DNA of 64,000 bases. Origin: Kitagawia praeruptora (taxonomy: Eukaryota > Streptophyta > Magnoliopsida > Apiales > Apiaceae). The stretch covers positions 73,744,001 to 73,808,000 of the forward strand of contig CM075351.1 of NCBI GenBank assembly GCA_037693485.1. The letters are read 5' to 3'. Positions 20,876 to 29,829 of this stretch are shown one piece after another. The position numbers were made by a program, and so were the translations under genes. The notes under the pieces were generated by a model, which was not told the origin of the DNA, did no database searches, and saw only the letters and a list, made by a program, of their open reading frames with translations. Positions within the stretch are counted from its first letter, which is position 1. The number at the start of each line of letters is the position of its first letter.

Positions 20876-21683
20876 AGAGTTGCTGGAAAGTGAGTTTCTT
20901 AATGAACCGAGAGACAACTTAAAAGAACGTGAATTGGAAATAGAGCTTAGAGAGAAGATAGAGGAGCAGGAATTGTTGCTGGACTCAATGTTCAGAAGAA
21001 TTTGATGATGGGGAAGATGGGAGTCAGAGGTCGGAGGCTCCCACTGAAAAACAAGAAAAAAATAATGTCTAGAAGTTTTAGATTAATGAAAATTTCAAGA
21101 AACTAGAGTCAGCTTACTTTTTGACGAGGCGCAGGGCTACCAAACCCACAGGGAAGCTAATTACAAGACAAACCCCTATAAGTAGTGATGGTAGAGGATC
21201 TGTTATATTAAATGAAAGTTCTGTCAATACTTTGTCAACAAAAGAACGGTTGAATGATAGCAGACAAGATGGATGGATAAACTCATTCCTTGGAGGTCTG
21301 TGCAAGTATTTATCTTTAACCAAGTTAAATGTAAAGGCAGACCTAAGGCAAGGGGATCTTTTGAATTCTTTAAGTTCATTACCCTGTTGTTGAACTGTCT
21401 AGTAGGTCAAAGCTAAGCAGTATATGTTGGAATGGCTACATCAAAAGCCAGATTGCTTCAAGTAACTTTGAAGGTGTAGTGCAGGTAGTTCTTATATCTT
21501 ATACGCTTATAAGCTAATGTAATTAAATTGATTTTGTTTAAGATTCAATTTTTTTGCTTCTTCGTCAGATATGGGATGTTACAAGAAGTCAAGTGTTCTT
21601 AGCAATGAAAGAGCATGAGAAGCGTGTGTGGTCTGTCGACTTTTCGCTAGCAGATCCAACAATGTTGGCCATTGGGAGCGATG
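20876..21683 (+). pseudogene. SPA1-like (suppressor of phyA) gene fragment: coiled-coil plus partial WD40
   Basis: SPA proteins are COP1 partners in light signalling, with a kinase-like part, a coiled coil and a C-terminal WD40 propeller. Here 20876-20995 reads LNEPRDNLKERE and EIELREKIEEQELLL, the coiled-coil signature. Then FKKLESAYFLTRRRATKPTG, ISSDGRGSVI, GWINSFLGGLCKYLSL and KADLRQGDLLNS follow (21090-21370). After a deletion, ELSSRSKLSSICWNGYIKSQ and IASSNFEGVVQ (to 21484) join across an intron (21485-21568) to IWDVTRSQVF and EKRVWSVDFSLADPTML (to 21683). Stops and frameshifts occur near 21003, 21068 and 21383, part of the coiled coil and the first WD40 blade are missing, and the propeller stops after one to two blades. 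Introns are retained, so it derives from genomic DNA. Confidence 0.88.
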
Positions 21684-22041
21684 AATATCAGCTGTATTAT
21701 TATCAAAGTTAACTAATTTTTACTATTATTTAAGCCCAGATATGACTCTGGAACTATATCCATTTCAGGTGATTTTAATAACCAAATTTCTTCTTCTTCT
21801 AAACAAGTTAAAACACTTCCAGGTTTGTATCGCTTAAGAGTATCTGGTAAAAGTACTTGAGATACAAATGACAAGAAACTCAAATAATCATAGGAATCAC
21901 TTCGACACCAGTCCAGATCATTCGACCTTTCTGTTTCTAGTTCCTTTTCCATTAGATAGTTTAAAATTCCATAACATATCGATCATGTAATATATGCAGA
22001 AAAACTGAAGAAAAACTAGTATCTTAAGGCATTAATATTTA
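21684..22041. other. Junction region: 52-bp repeat, then downstream of a minus-strand gene
   Basis: The first ~52 bp (TGAATATCAGCTGTATTATT onward) duplicate 19378-19428. The minus strand at 21713-21952 is open for 79 codons (DLDWCRSDSYDYLSFLSF) and could be an extra exon or the 3' trailer of the gene ending at 22042. Nothing else recognised. Confidence 0.35.
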
Positions 22042-23032
22042 CTACTGGACACGAAAGATAGGATGGTAAAGGATTCGTACATCAAATATATCCTTTAAAC
22101 GGGTAGGTATGGAGCCACTACCAAAACCCACAAATGGACGTACACCTCGCTCCGTTGAAGGAGTTTCTTCACTAGTAGAAGCCTATAATTACATTAGAGA
22201 TATACAAATTCAATACACCGAACGATAAATAACAATAAAGCGAAGCATGGCAAAGAACTGATTACAAGTCAATACCTTTAGTGGAATGGGTGTAAAAGCA
22301 AAAGACCGGGAGGTATGGGAAGTGGTATCCATCAAAGGTGAAGTAGTCTCATCCTACAATTAGGTGTCAATACACAAATTAGACACTTGTTTACTACACG
22401 AAATTCAAAGATTGAAGTGATGAAATTCAAAGATTGTTTGATACCTGACGTGGACGCTTAAGGGAATCTGTGGCTGGAGTGTCCTGCAGTGCATCAGGAG
22501 CACTAGTCTCAACCTATCAATAGGATTACAACAATCATCAATATGTTCAATATCAAGACATTAAATCGATAGAAGAAAAGATTACTACCTCAAGAGGACG
22601 CTTAAGGGGGACACTGAGTGGAGTGTCGTGCAATGCATCAGGAGCACTAGTCTCAACCTATCAATAAGATTACAACAATCATCAATATGTTCAATATCAA
22701 GACATTAAATCGATAGAAGAAAAGTTTACTACCTCAAGAGGACTTTTCTGAGTAACATCCGAGGCAGGGGCAGATGGATCAACATCCATCTCACGTGCAT
22801 GGAGATCTAAAATAGGAGGATCAACAGTAGAAGCCTTTGTATCCTCATCTCCAAAGGTAGAGGGTCTATCTATATCCTCCTCTCCAAAAAAAGAGGGTCG
22901 ACTAAAATCAGCACCCCTCCACTCTGTGTTGACTCGATCATACGAGTATAGAAAATCATGAAGGGAATCATAGAACCACTTTGCAGGTTTGTGCAAGTGT
23001 ACTTGGTGTATCAACCTCATAGCACTCTCCAA
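22042..23032 (-). CDS. Five-exon minus-strand gene (3' part), unknown protein with acidic/proline-rich repeats
   Basis: Read on the minus strand, exons with clean GT-AG borders all join in phase 0: 23032-22733 (100 codons, starting LESAMRLIHQVHLHKPAKWF), 22657-22589, 22513-22445, 22353-22276 and 22182-22042, ending CAG TAG. The second and third exons are near-identical 69-nt units (VETSAPDAL, then DTP and LKRP), products of a 144-bp tandem duplication. The last exon holds GVRPFVGFGSGSIPTRLKD. The protein is rich in S, T, P, D and E after the first 45 residues. An acceptor (TTTGTAG) before 23032 shows that more exons lie upstream, but a MITE starts at 23045 and I could not find them. No family recognised; the clean phases argue for a real or recently functional gene. 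Confidence 0.55.
22445..22735. repeat. 144-bp tandem duplication that doubled one exon
   Basis: Unit starts near 22452 and 22596 (GGACGCTTAAGGG). Each copy includes one 69-nt exon and most of the following intron, about 90% alike by eye in the exon and almost identical in the intron. Confidence 0.9.
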
Positions 23033-23044
23033 CTACAAATATCA

Positions 23045-23224
23045 TTAAGGTGGGATGATTTTGGTGGATTTGGGTTGCAAGGCCCCGCCAGGGGCCATAT
23101 TCAACTGAATGCAACTGAATGCAACCACATTCAACCAAATGCAACCACTTTCAACTGAACATGCAACTAAATTTCTGATTTCATGTTCCATTTTTCAATT
23201 GTCATTTTCGACCTCTTTTTTAAC

Positions 23225-23260
<36 letters not shown>

Positions 23261-23421
23261 GTTCAGTTGAAAGTGGTTGCCCCTACGGGGCCATGCAACC
23301 TAAATCCACCAAAATAGCATCCCATCTTAAAAAAAAAGTGTTGAAAGAGTTGAATGTGGTTGATTTTAGTTGAATATGGCCCCTGCGGGGCCTAGCAACC
23401 CAAAATAGCATCTCACCTTAA
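23045..23421. mobile_element. Inverted-repeat (MITE-like) element with TTAAGGTG termini
   Basis: The left end TTAAGGTGGGATG and right end CATCTCACCTTAA are inverted. Each arm continues into GGTTGC, a GGCCCC...GGGGCC hairpin, and CATTCAAC-type repeats; the 3' arm is partly duplicated (23270-23340 and 23341-23420). A (TA)n run lies at about 23229-23257. The TTA/TAA flank would suit a TWA target duplication. Confidence 0.65.
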
Positions 23422-23814
23422 AAAAAAAAAAAAAAAAGTACACAGGCGGCTTATTAGGAAAGAGGAGGGAAGGGTTAGGGTTAGTATTTTTGCAATTTTG
23501 AAACTTAATATAGTAAAATTGCAAATAGCTATTCTTAACAAAAGTAAAATTGCAAAATTTTACTTTTGTATGTATATTTATCAAAAAACCTCTTTATATT
23601 ATTGGATATTTTATCATAAATGTAATAAATTCTTCATGTATAAATATGAATCACATGAATAAAAATAATGATATAAATTATTCTGGAACATATTTAGGAT
23701 CCGGATAAGTAGCAGTACTCATTCCAAATTGGATCATAAAATTGTTTCTAAATAATAAGTATCATTTTTCTACTTTCTGAAACACATGTGTACATATGGT
23801 TATGATTCAAGTGA
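23422..23814. other. Intergenic AT-rich DNA
   Basis: Starts with an A17 run; nothing further recognised. Confidence 0.5.
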
Positions 23815-24160
23815 TAACATGTATATGTTTGAGAACAATGAGAATATCACATTTCAAGCTATTCTAAGGGCCCCACAAGAGGCATCCAATACGAAAAGTC
23901 TTATAATTCTATCCTCTATCCATTCATCAAAAAAAAAAAGTTTTAAATTTTTTTTTTTAAAAAAATTAAAAATGATGACATGGCAGCAGTTTTTTTAAAA
24001 TTTTTTTGTTAATTTTTTTAATTTTTTATATGAATGGATAGAGGGTAGAATTATAAGACTTTTTTGTGAAGGTGCCCCTATCGAGACTCTTTAAAATAGC
24101 TTGAAATGTGGTGAATACGTGTGTTCTCACTGTTCTCACACTAACATTTGCTCTCACTGG
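23815..24160. mobile_element. Foldback (long inverted repeat) element
   Basis: Arms of about 110 bp: CACATTTCAAGCTATT at about 23850 pairs with AATAGCTTGAAATGTG at about 24095, and AAGTCTTATAATTCTA...CTATCCATTCAT at about 23897 pairs with ATGAATGGATAGAGGGTAGA at about 24031. The AT-rich loop includes T and A runs. No coding. Confidence 0.7.
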
Positions 24161-25076
24161 AGCGTGACCCTGTACATATACAAGTTATTCATTTTTAAAA
24201 TATATATTTAATTAATCCATGTCAATCAAATATTCGAAAATGTTTTTGAAAATCTTTTGAAAACTCAGCATTTCTCTTTATTTTTTTAAATGGCTCAGTA
24301 TCAATTTTTAATTTTTTTTTAATTTATGTGTATTATCATTTCAAAATTGGCATTCAAATATATAAAAAAGGATTACATTATCTACCTGAGTTCTGAGGTG
24401 TTAAACTCCTGCATATGTAAATTTAAGAGCTAATTATCATATTAAATTTGGTACCTGTCGAGAATCAAACTTTAGATCAATAGATCCTTTCGGTAATATT
24501 TTCTTTATGTTTATTAGAGCAGATTACAATGTACGTGTTTATATTTTGTTTTGGATAATTAAAGTATACGTTTTACAAATGAATATTTGTCTAACAAATA
24601 TTCGATATGAATGAGAATCAAATCCAAAAAATGGGATAATAAATAAATAAGTCTTTGTGCGGCTCAATGCGGCAATATTTGATTCCACAATAAAGAAAAA
24701 CTAGCATAATAATCCGTGCGAGACACGGGTCATCCTCTAGCAATTGCTATAAATTCTGTATAGTTTTACGTTTTAAGGATATTTTTGAATATAATTTCAC
24801 CTTTTATGTTCATACATATTATAATATCAGTATTTTAATTTATGTATTATTTTATTTATGTATAGATCATATGAGCATTAAAAAGAGCATGTTTTGTAGC
24901 ATATACATATATTATATAGGTTATAACGCAATTTCTTTTAGAACAATGATAAAAAGACATATCATGGATGTGAATAATACTCGTCATACAACACTTTCTA
25001 GATAAAATTTGAACGCTTCTTAATATTTATTTCTTTAAATATCTCATCAAGATATAAGTCGCATAGAATTATACTC
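24161..25076. other. Intergenic AT-rich DNA, no gene seen
   Basis: No open frame with coding character on either strand. A CCGTGCGAGACACGGGT palindrome-like motif at about 24715 is of the kind found at repeat-element ends. Confidence 0.5.
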
Positions 25077-25225
25077 CGAAATTACGAGAGGGTTGATTCC
25101 CAACACTAACATAATTTCATATATTGTTTGCATAAATATTAAAAGGATGGTACTTTTGTAATGTTTAAACATAAAGGGATATTATCGTAAGTTCACAACC
25201 ATTAAAATGACACTTTTTGCACTTG
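25077..25225. repeat. Dispersed repeat, inverted copy at 37540-37720
   Basis: GTTCACAACCATTAAAATGAC here matches the reverse complement of GTCATTTTAATGGTTGTGAA at 37564, and neighbouring sequence agrees with gaps, including the GATTCCCAACACTAA block. It is probably a diverged transposon family present twice in the window. Confidence 0.55.
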
Positions 25226-25248
25226 TGTTGTGGTTTAATATATAGTAA

Positions 25249-26190
25249 TAGATAGATAGATTGTGTACCATATTGTGAAACCTAAAATATGACATTTTTA
25301 AAATAATACGAGTCACCATTATTTTTACTCAAAAATTAAAGTAATAGTAAAAGTAAGATAATGGAGAGGTCGAGTTTGTTTAAAAGGCTTATTAACTCAA
25401 AATTTTAAAGTCTGTGCAACACAATAGTTAGTAGGATAAATTGTGTAGAGGAGGTTCTTAGTTCGATTCACCATAAGAATAAAATTTACTCATTTTTACC
25501 ATTTAAATAAGAGAGTGACATTTCATGTAATTTTATAACTTGTAAGGGTATAACTGTAATATCATAGATAATTTATTGGCTCAACATGCCCCTAAAAATC
25601 CCCTTGTTATCTTATTATACATAGAAAGAATGGATGGATGTGTACCATATTGTGAAACCTAAAATATAATATTTTTAAAATAATGCAATCACCATTATTT
25701 TTACTCAAAAATTAAAATAATAGTAAAAATAAGATAATGGAGAGGTCGGGTTTATGTAAAAAGTTTTTTAACTTAAAACAAAAAAGTCAATGTAGTCAGC
25801 AGGATAACTTTTGCAGAGGAGGTTCTAGGTTCGATTCACCAAAACAACTCATTTTTTTCCAATTAAAATAATAGTAAAAATAAGATAATGGAGAGGTCGG
25901 GTTTATGTAAAAGGTTTTTTAACTTAAAACAAAAGAGTCAGTGTAGCACAGTAGTTGGTAGAATAACTTGTGTAGTGGAGGTTCTAGGTTCGATTCACCA
26001 CATGTGGTCTCTAAGATGGTTTTTAGGTGGTCTCTTTAGGCTTTTTTGTAGTAGTGACAACAACTCATTTTTTTTCATTTAAATAAAAGAGTGGCATTTC
26101 ATGTAATTTTATAATTTTAAGGGTATAACTGTAATTTCATAGGGGGTTTATTGGCTCAAATTATCTCCATGTTGCTCTATTATATATAGA
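25249..26190 (+). repeat. Three copies of a tRNA-like (SINE-type) repeat
   Basis: Three blocks share AAGATAATGGAGAGGTCG (about 25352, 25731, 25884), then a tRNA-like stretch with an A-box-like AGCACAGTAGTTGG and a B box GGTTCGATTCACC (at about 25465, 25828, 25990). A common tail ATTTCATGTAATTTTATAA...GGGTATAACTGTAAT follows the first and third. The second copy is truncated. These are not tRNA genes because the acceptor stems do not pair; a tRNA-derived repeat is the better reading. Confidence 0.55.
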
Positions 26191-26373
26191 AAGAGATTAT
26201 ATAAAAAATTGATTTAATGTATATTAAGGGTGTGTTGACAATAATATAAATATATGGTCGATACTATATTTGAAATTTATAATCATTGTTATCATATTTA
26301 TCGTCTATCGATCCATAGAAAACCAAATTATAAATGGGCCACAGTTTTATTGTTGATTATAAATATTTAGAAA

Positions 26374-26530
26374 AATGCTAGAGGTACCAAATTGGGTACC
26401 AAAAATTGTTACCAAATGAATGTGATTGGTTATAATTATAATGGGCCCGCCAGGGCCATCCAATTAAAACATTACAATTTGCCAAATCACTCATGCCATG
26501 TCATTTGGGGACTTTTTTTGGGACTAAATT
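26374..26530. mobile_element. Small MITE with TGCTAGRGG termini
   Basis: The left end TGCTAGAGGTACCAAATTGG pairs imperfectly with the right end reading CCAAATTT...GGGTCCCTAGCA. It is about 157 bp and non-coding, with the GGGCCCGCCAGGGCC stretch near its centre. Confidence 0.5.
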
Positions 26531-26650
26531 TGGGGTCCCTAGCACTCACTGATTTGTTTTATAAAATCACAAATATATATTTGAACTGGTGCAACAAATT
26601 ACAACAGAGAAAAAATTTGCAATATTACCAACTTGATTAGCATATTTTAG

Positions 26651-26805
26651 CTACTCTTCATCATTAACAAGCCTACCCTGGTACATATGTTCTAGTAGTG
26701 AACTGATCAAATCAGATTTGATCGGGACCGCAGCGATTTCTTCAGATAAAACTATAACAGGAAGATTCCAAGATATCTGATTCAGTACATGCTGGTTGAG
26801 ATTAC
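26651..26805 (-). other. Coding-like terminal exon, minus strand
   Basis: After a good acceptor (TTACTGCAG) the minus strand is open for 51 codons to TAG, including QISWNLPVIVLSEEIAAVPI and SLLEHMYQGRLVNDEE. It looks like a real 3' exon. It lies just downstream of the pseudogene at 26890-28754, but the equivalent place next to the intact gene at 43229 shows no match, so I leave it unassigned. Confidence 0.35.
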
Positions 26806-27397
26806 CTGCAGTAACACAGTCATTTCTATATGATATGGTACTTGCTACACAACATAAACATATCATGGCAGTGGAGTCGCAATATATACTCAAAGATATT
26901 GACAGCCCGATGGGGATGCTAATTAATAAACAGCCACCATGGCGCGAGAATGCTTAAACGATACATGTACCACTCAATGATAGCTCAGATACAGATAGAT
27001 CGAAGTTATATGATCACCGTTGAATTCCTTTTATAATTTCAATTAACTCTATTAAGCAAAATGCAGCTGACAAAGCTCGAAGACAAACTAAGAAGAATAA
27101 AAATAAGTTTGCATAATGTTGTCATTACTCAATACTAGAAAATGCCACAAGGACGCTATGCTGATTTGTGCTTCACAATGGCACTTTCACCGGCATTTAT
27201 AATTACTAAAACGACAGAGAAACAACATGAAAGAGATGTATAAGAAGCTACAAACATCCCATGCATAAAGATATTAGTGCCATGGCGAAATACACATTGC
27301 TCATTGTTTTGACTCAGAAAATAACTTTCAGCATGGAGTGTGTTTGGTTTGATTAAGTAGAAAAACTTCTCTCAATGAGAGTCGTTTAAACCCCCAT

Positions 27398-27445
27398 CCC
27401 CCCGCCCCCGCCCCCGCCCCCGCCCCCGCCCCCGCCCCCGCCCCC
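27398..27445. repeat. (CCCCCG)n hexanucleotide repeat
   Basis: About seven to eight near-perfect units at the 5' end of the retroposon. The minus strand is a run of GGGGGC units able in principle to form G-quadruplexes. Confidence 0.95.
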
Positions 27446-28165
27446 TCTCCTCCTCTGCCTTCTTCCATCTTCGTCCCCCTCCCCCCTCTCTTTTCTCACT
27501 TTCCAATTATCACAGCTTTTAATTTAATAAAGCTCCGAAAATTCATTAGAATTTTCTCAGATCTGTTTCCGATCTTGAGCTAGTTCTGAAAATAAAAAAT
27601 ATCTTGAGATTCCATTTCTCCTCCTCAACATCATACCAAAATTTTGTGTTATTCCGAGGACTTTGATTTTGAATCTTCGTCTCGTCTTTTGACGTGTTTT
27701 TCGTCTCGTCTGTTGGCGAGTTTTGTTTGTTTGTTTGTATGTTGTTATGGGTTTGGTTCCGGGCTAATTTGGAAAGGATTTTTGTGGCTTGGTGGGAGAT
27801 CTGTAATGTTTGCATTGATTTTGGGCTGCTGTTGGATATTGTAAGAGCTTACTTTTCACAACTAGAATTTGTTCATATAATGAGATATTTCATTCGCGGC
27901 ATGTCTATAGCTGGGTTTCGGCATGTAGATAGCTGGGGTTTCACTTTCGGCATGTCTATAGCTGGTCTTCGGCATGTAGATAGCTGGGGTGTTTCTGAAC
28001 AATGGGCTACAGGTGGTGCGTATGTGAAGGTCATTTGCGATATTACTGGCTTCAGGAATGGTGCAAATTGGATTGATCGGAAAGCTACTTTATTCTTTTT
28101 TAATTCAAAGAATATTATTATTCATGATGTAAAACAGTCTGTAAACATAAGCGGTTACTTGGTTA

Positions 28166-28576
28166 TAGGGCTGTAATTCGAGTCGAGCCGGGCGAGTTCG
28201 AGCCGAGCTTTAAATCGAGTCGGGTTTTTTTAAACGAGTCGAGCTGAGCTCGTTTGTTAAACGAACCGAAAATTTCCGCCGAACTCGACTCGTTTAATTT
28301 CACGAGTCGAGTCGAGCCGGCTCGTTTAGCTAAACGAGCCGGTTTTAACGAGTCGGGCGAGCCGCTCGTTTAATTTTACGCTTAATCGAGCTTAAAACTC
28401 TACCCGAACTCGACTCGTTTAATTTCACGAGTCGAGTCGAGCCGGCTCGTTTAATTAAACGAGCCGAAACCTCTACCCGAGCTCGGCTCGTTTAGTTAAA
28501 CGAGCCGAGTCGAGCTCAATTAAACGAGTTCGAGCCGGGCGAGCTCGCGAGCCGCCCGACTCGAATTACAGCTCTA
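28166..28576. mobile_element. hAT-type MITE, 411 bp, nested in the retroposon
   Basis: The termini TAGGGCTGTAATTCGAGTCG and CGACTCGAATTACAGCTCTA are inverted repeats, and the 8-bp duplication CTTGGTTA flanks both sides (28158-28165, 28577-28584). The interior is made of GAGTCGAGC/GCTCGTTTAA palindromic blocks with strong secondary-structure potential. Non-coding. Confidence 0.95.
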
Positions 28577-28754
28577 CTTGGTTAGTTCGTTTATTTGTTT
28601 CCTGTCAGATTGTACTGTCAGTTCAGGGTTTTGTCCTGGCTGTGATTGGTTTGATGCAAGTTAATACAATTTCTTGTTTGTCAAAAAAAAAAAAAAAAAG
28701 TAGAAAAACTTCGACAACTCAAGTGGATTTGCTTCTATTCCACCACTTTTTTCA

Positions 28755-29829
28755 CCAAAACAATTAAAACAGAGATTCAACGCTTGAGCTCTTATTCTAT
28801 CGAAATCATTTATCTCCTTTAAAAATTATGATGCTACATTTCTCATCAAATTGTACATTCCTCATCAAATTGTACATCACCATCTAAACAAAACAGAGTA
28901 ACTGTGTCAGTGCAGGAAACATCCAATTAGGGTTAACTTATTTGCAGTTTCAATAACTCATTTTTGGACATTCTGTCAGTATATATGGGACAAACGCATC
29001 ATGCAATAATATATGTGTGCTTTATGGAAATTTTAATATTCCCTTCAGGCACTCGACAAACATTCTTGTTTTGATGTGTTTTGATATGTTGCATAATGTC
29101 TTGGAGCCAAAATGTAGAGCAAGACAAATGGTACCAATATATATTCTCTGATAGAGGCAAATCCATTAGCATTCCATCAAGTGTGACAGAAAAGTGATAC
29201 ACGGTGAACATATGACAAAATAAGTGCCAGATGCTCAAACAAAACCTGCACACTAAAATTTCACAATGACTTAATAATTGATCCTCAATTTAAATTCATG
29301 TCGAGGAATAAGTGATGCATCACTGAAGCCTAGGAAAGCAAGCGTTAATCCTTAATAAGTACTCTTACACGAGGTATTCCTAAAAACCTTGAATCCACAA
29401 AGACACAAGGTAATCCTTGACTCCACAAGGACTTCTTGAATCCGTAAGAAAAGTTAAGAGAAAAACTCTTGGGATTTTTTAATTCAATCGATAATAATCT
29501 ATTATAGTATAATGTTGTTTATATATGTTGGGAAATAAAATCCTTAAAGAAAAACAAATAAACCAAATCCAAATTAAAATAAATTATTTATTTTAAAGCA
29601 AGCGTGGTCATGCAGGATTGAGCATGATCATGCACAATCTCCCCATCCTCTATTTTCCAATTTGGCATGATCATGCTATTCAGCAACGTGGTCATGCCAT
29701 CATGCATATCATATGCCTTTGCTTGCGAGTGCCCTTTTTCCGATCCATCGCAGCCTCAATACCCACTGCCAGCTATCCTACATCAATCTCCTCCATCTCG
29801 AAGAACTCAACCCGAGTTCTCATCTGAAT
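28755..29829. other. Intergenic DNA, possible long terminal repeat of the adjacent gypsy remnant
   Basis: A minus-strand frame at 28999-29253 is open but has no recognisable family. From 29560, GCATGATCATGC-type words recur, as seen in some LTRs, but no second copy is present in the window. Confidence 0.3.

Larger units (their letters stand above)
27370..28699 (+). mobile_element. Poly(A)-tailed retroposon (processed insertion) with 13-bp target duplication
   Basis: The insertion ends in A17 (28683-28699) and is bounded by GTAGAAAAACTTC at 27357-27369 and 28700-28712, a target-site duplication of the LINE-machinery type. Without the nested hAT element the insert is about 920 bp. It begins with a C-rich (CCCCCG)n stretch and a CT-rich segment like a plant 5' UTR. 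A 146-codon frame starts at ATG 27739, with an internal repeat GMSIAGFRHVDSWG / GMSIAGLRHVDSWG, and is closed by the hAT element. No reverse transcriptase is encoded. It could be a retrocopied host transcript or a short non-autonomous LINE derivative; I do not recognise the source. Confidence 0.8.
26890..28754 (-). pseudogene. Partial paralogue of the 43.2-58.6 kb gene (exons 3-5), broken by a retroposon
   Basis: Exon 3 is present in two pieces, 28754-28713 and 27369-27296, which join to read SKFFYLIKPN where the intact gene has SQFINFIKRN. Its acceptor AG has become GG. Exon 4 (about 27225-27135) reads AGESAIVKHKSA and then a stop, against AGEGAIVMQTSAF in the intact gene. Exon 5 (about 26960-26890) keeps GCCATGGTGGCTGTT...ATCTTTGA with frame damage. 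Exons 1 and 2 are not found upstream. The alignment is by eye, but order, spacing and the shared intron positions make the relationship firm. Confidence 0.75.

Noticed and set aside
25936..26000. A tRNA gene
   Set aside because: A- and B-box-like words are present but the acceptor and anticodon stems do not pair, and the block recurs with flanking sequence as a repeat.
28999..29253. Minus-strand 84-codon frame (SVTLDGMLMDLPL)
   Set aside because: Some coding look but no splice context, no recognised family and no link to neighbouring genes.
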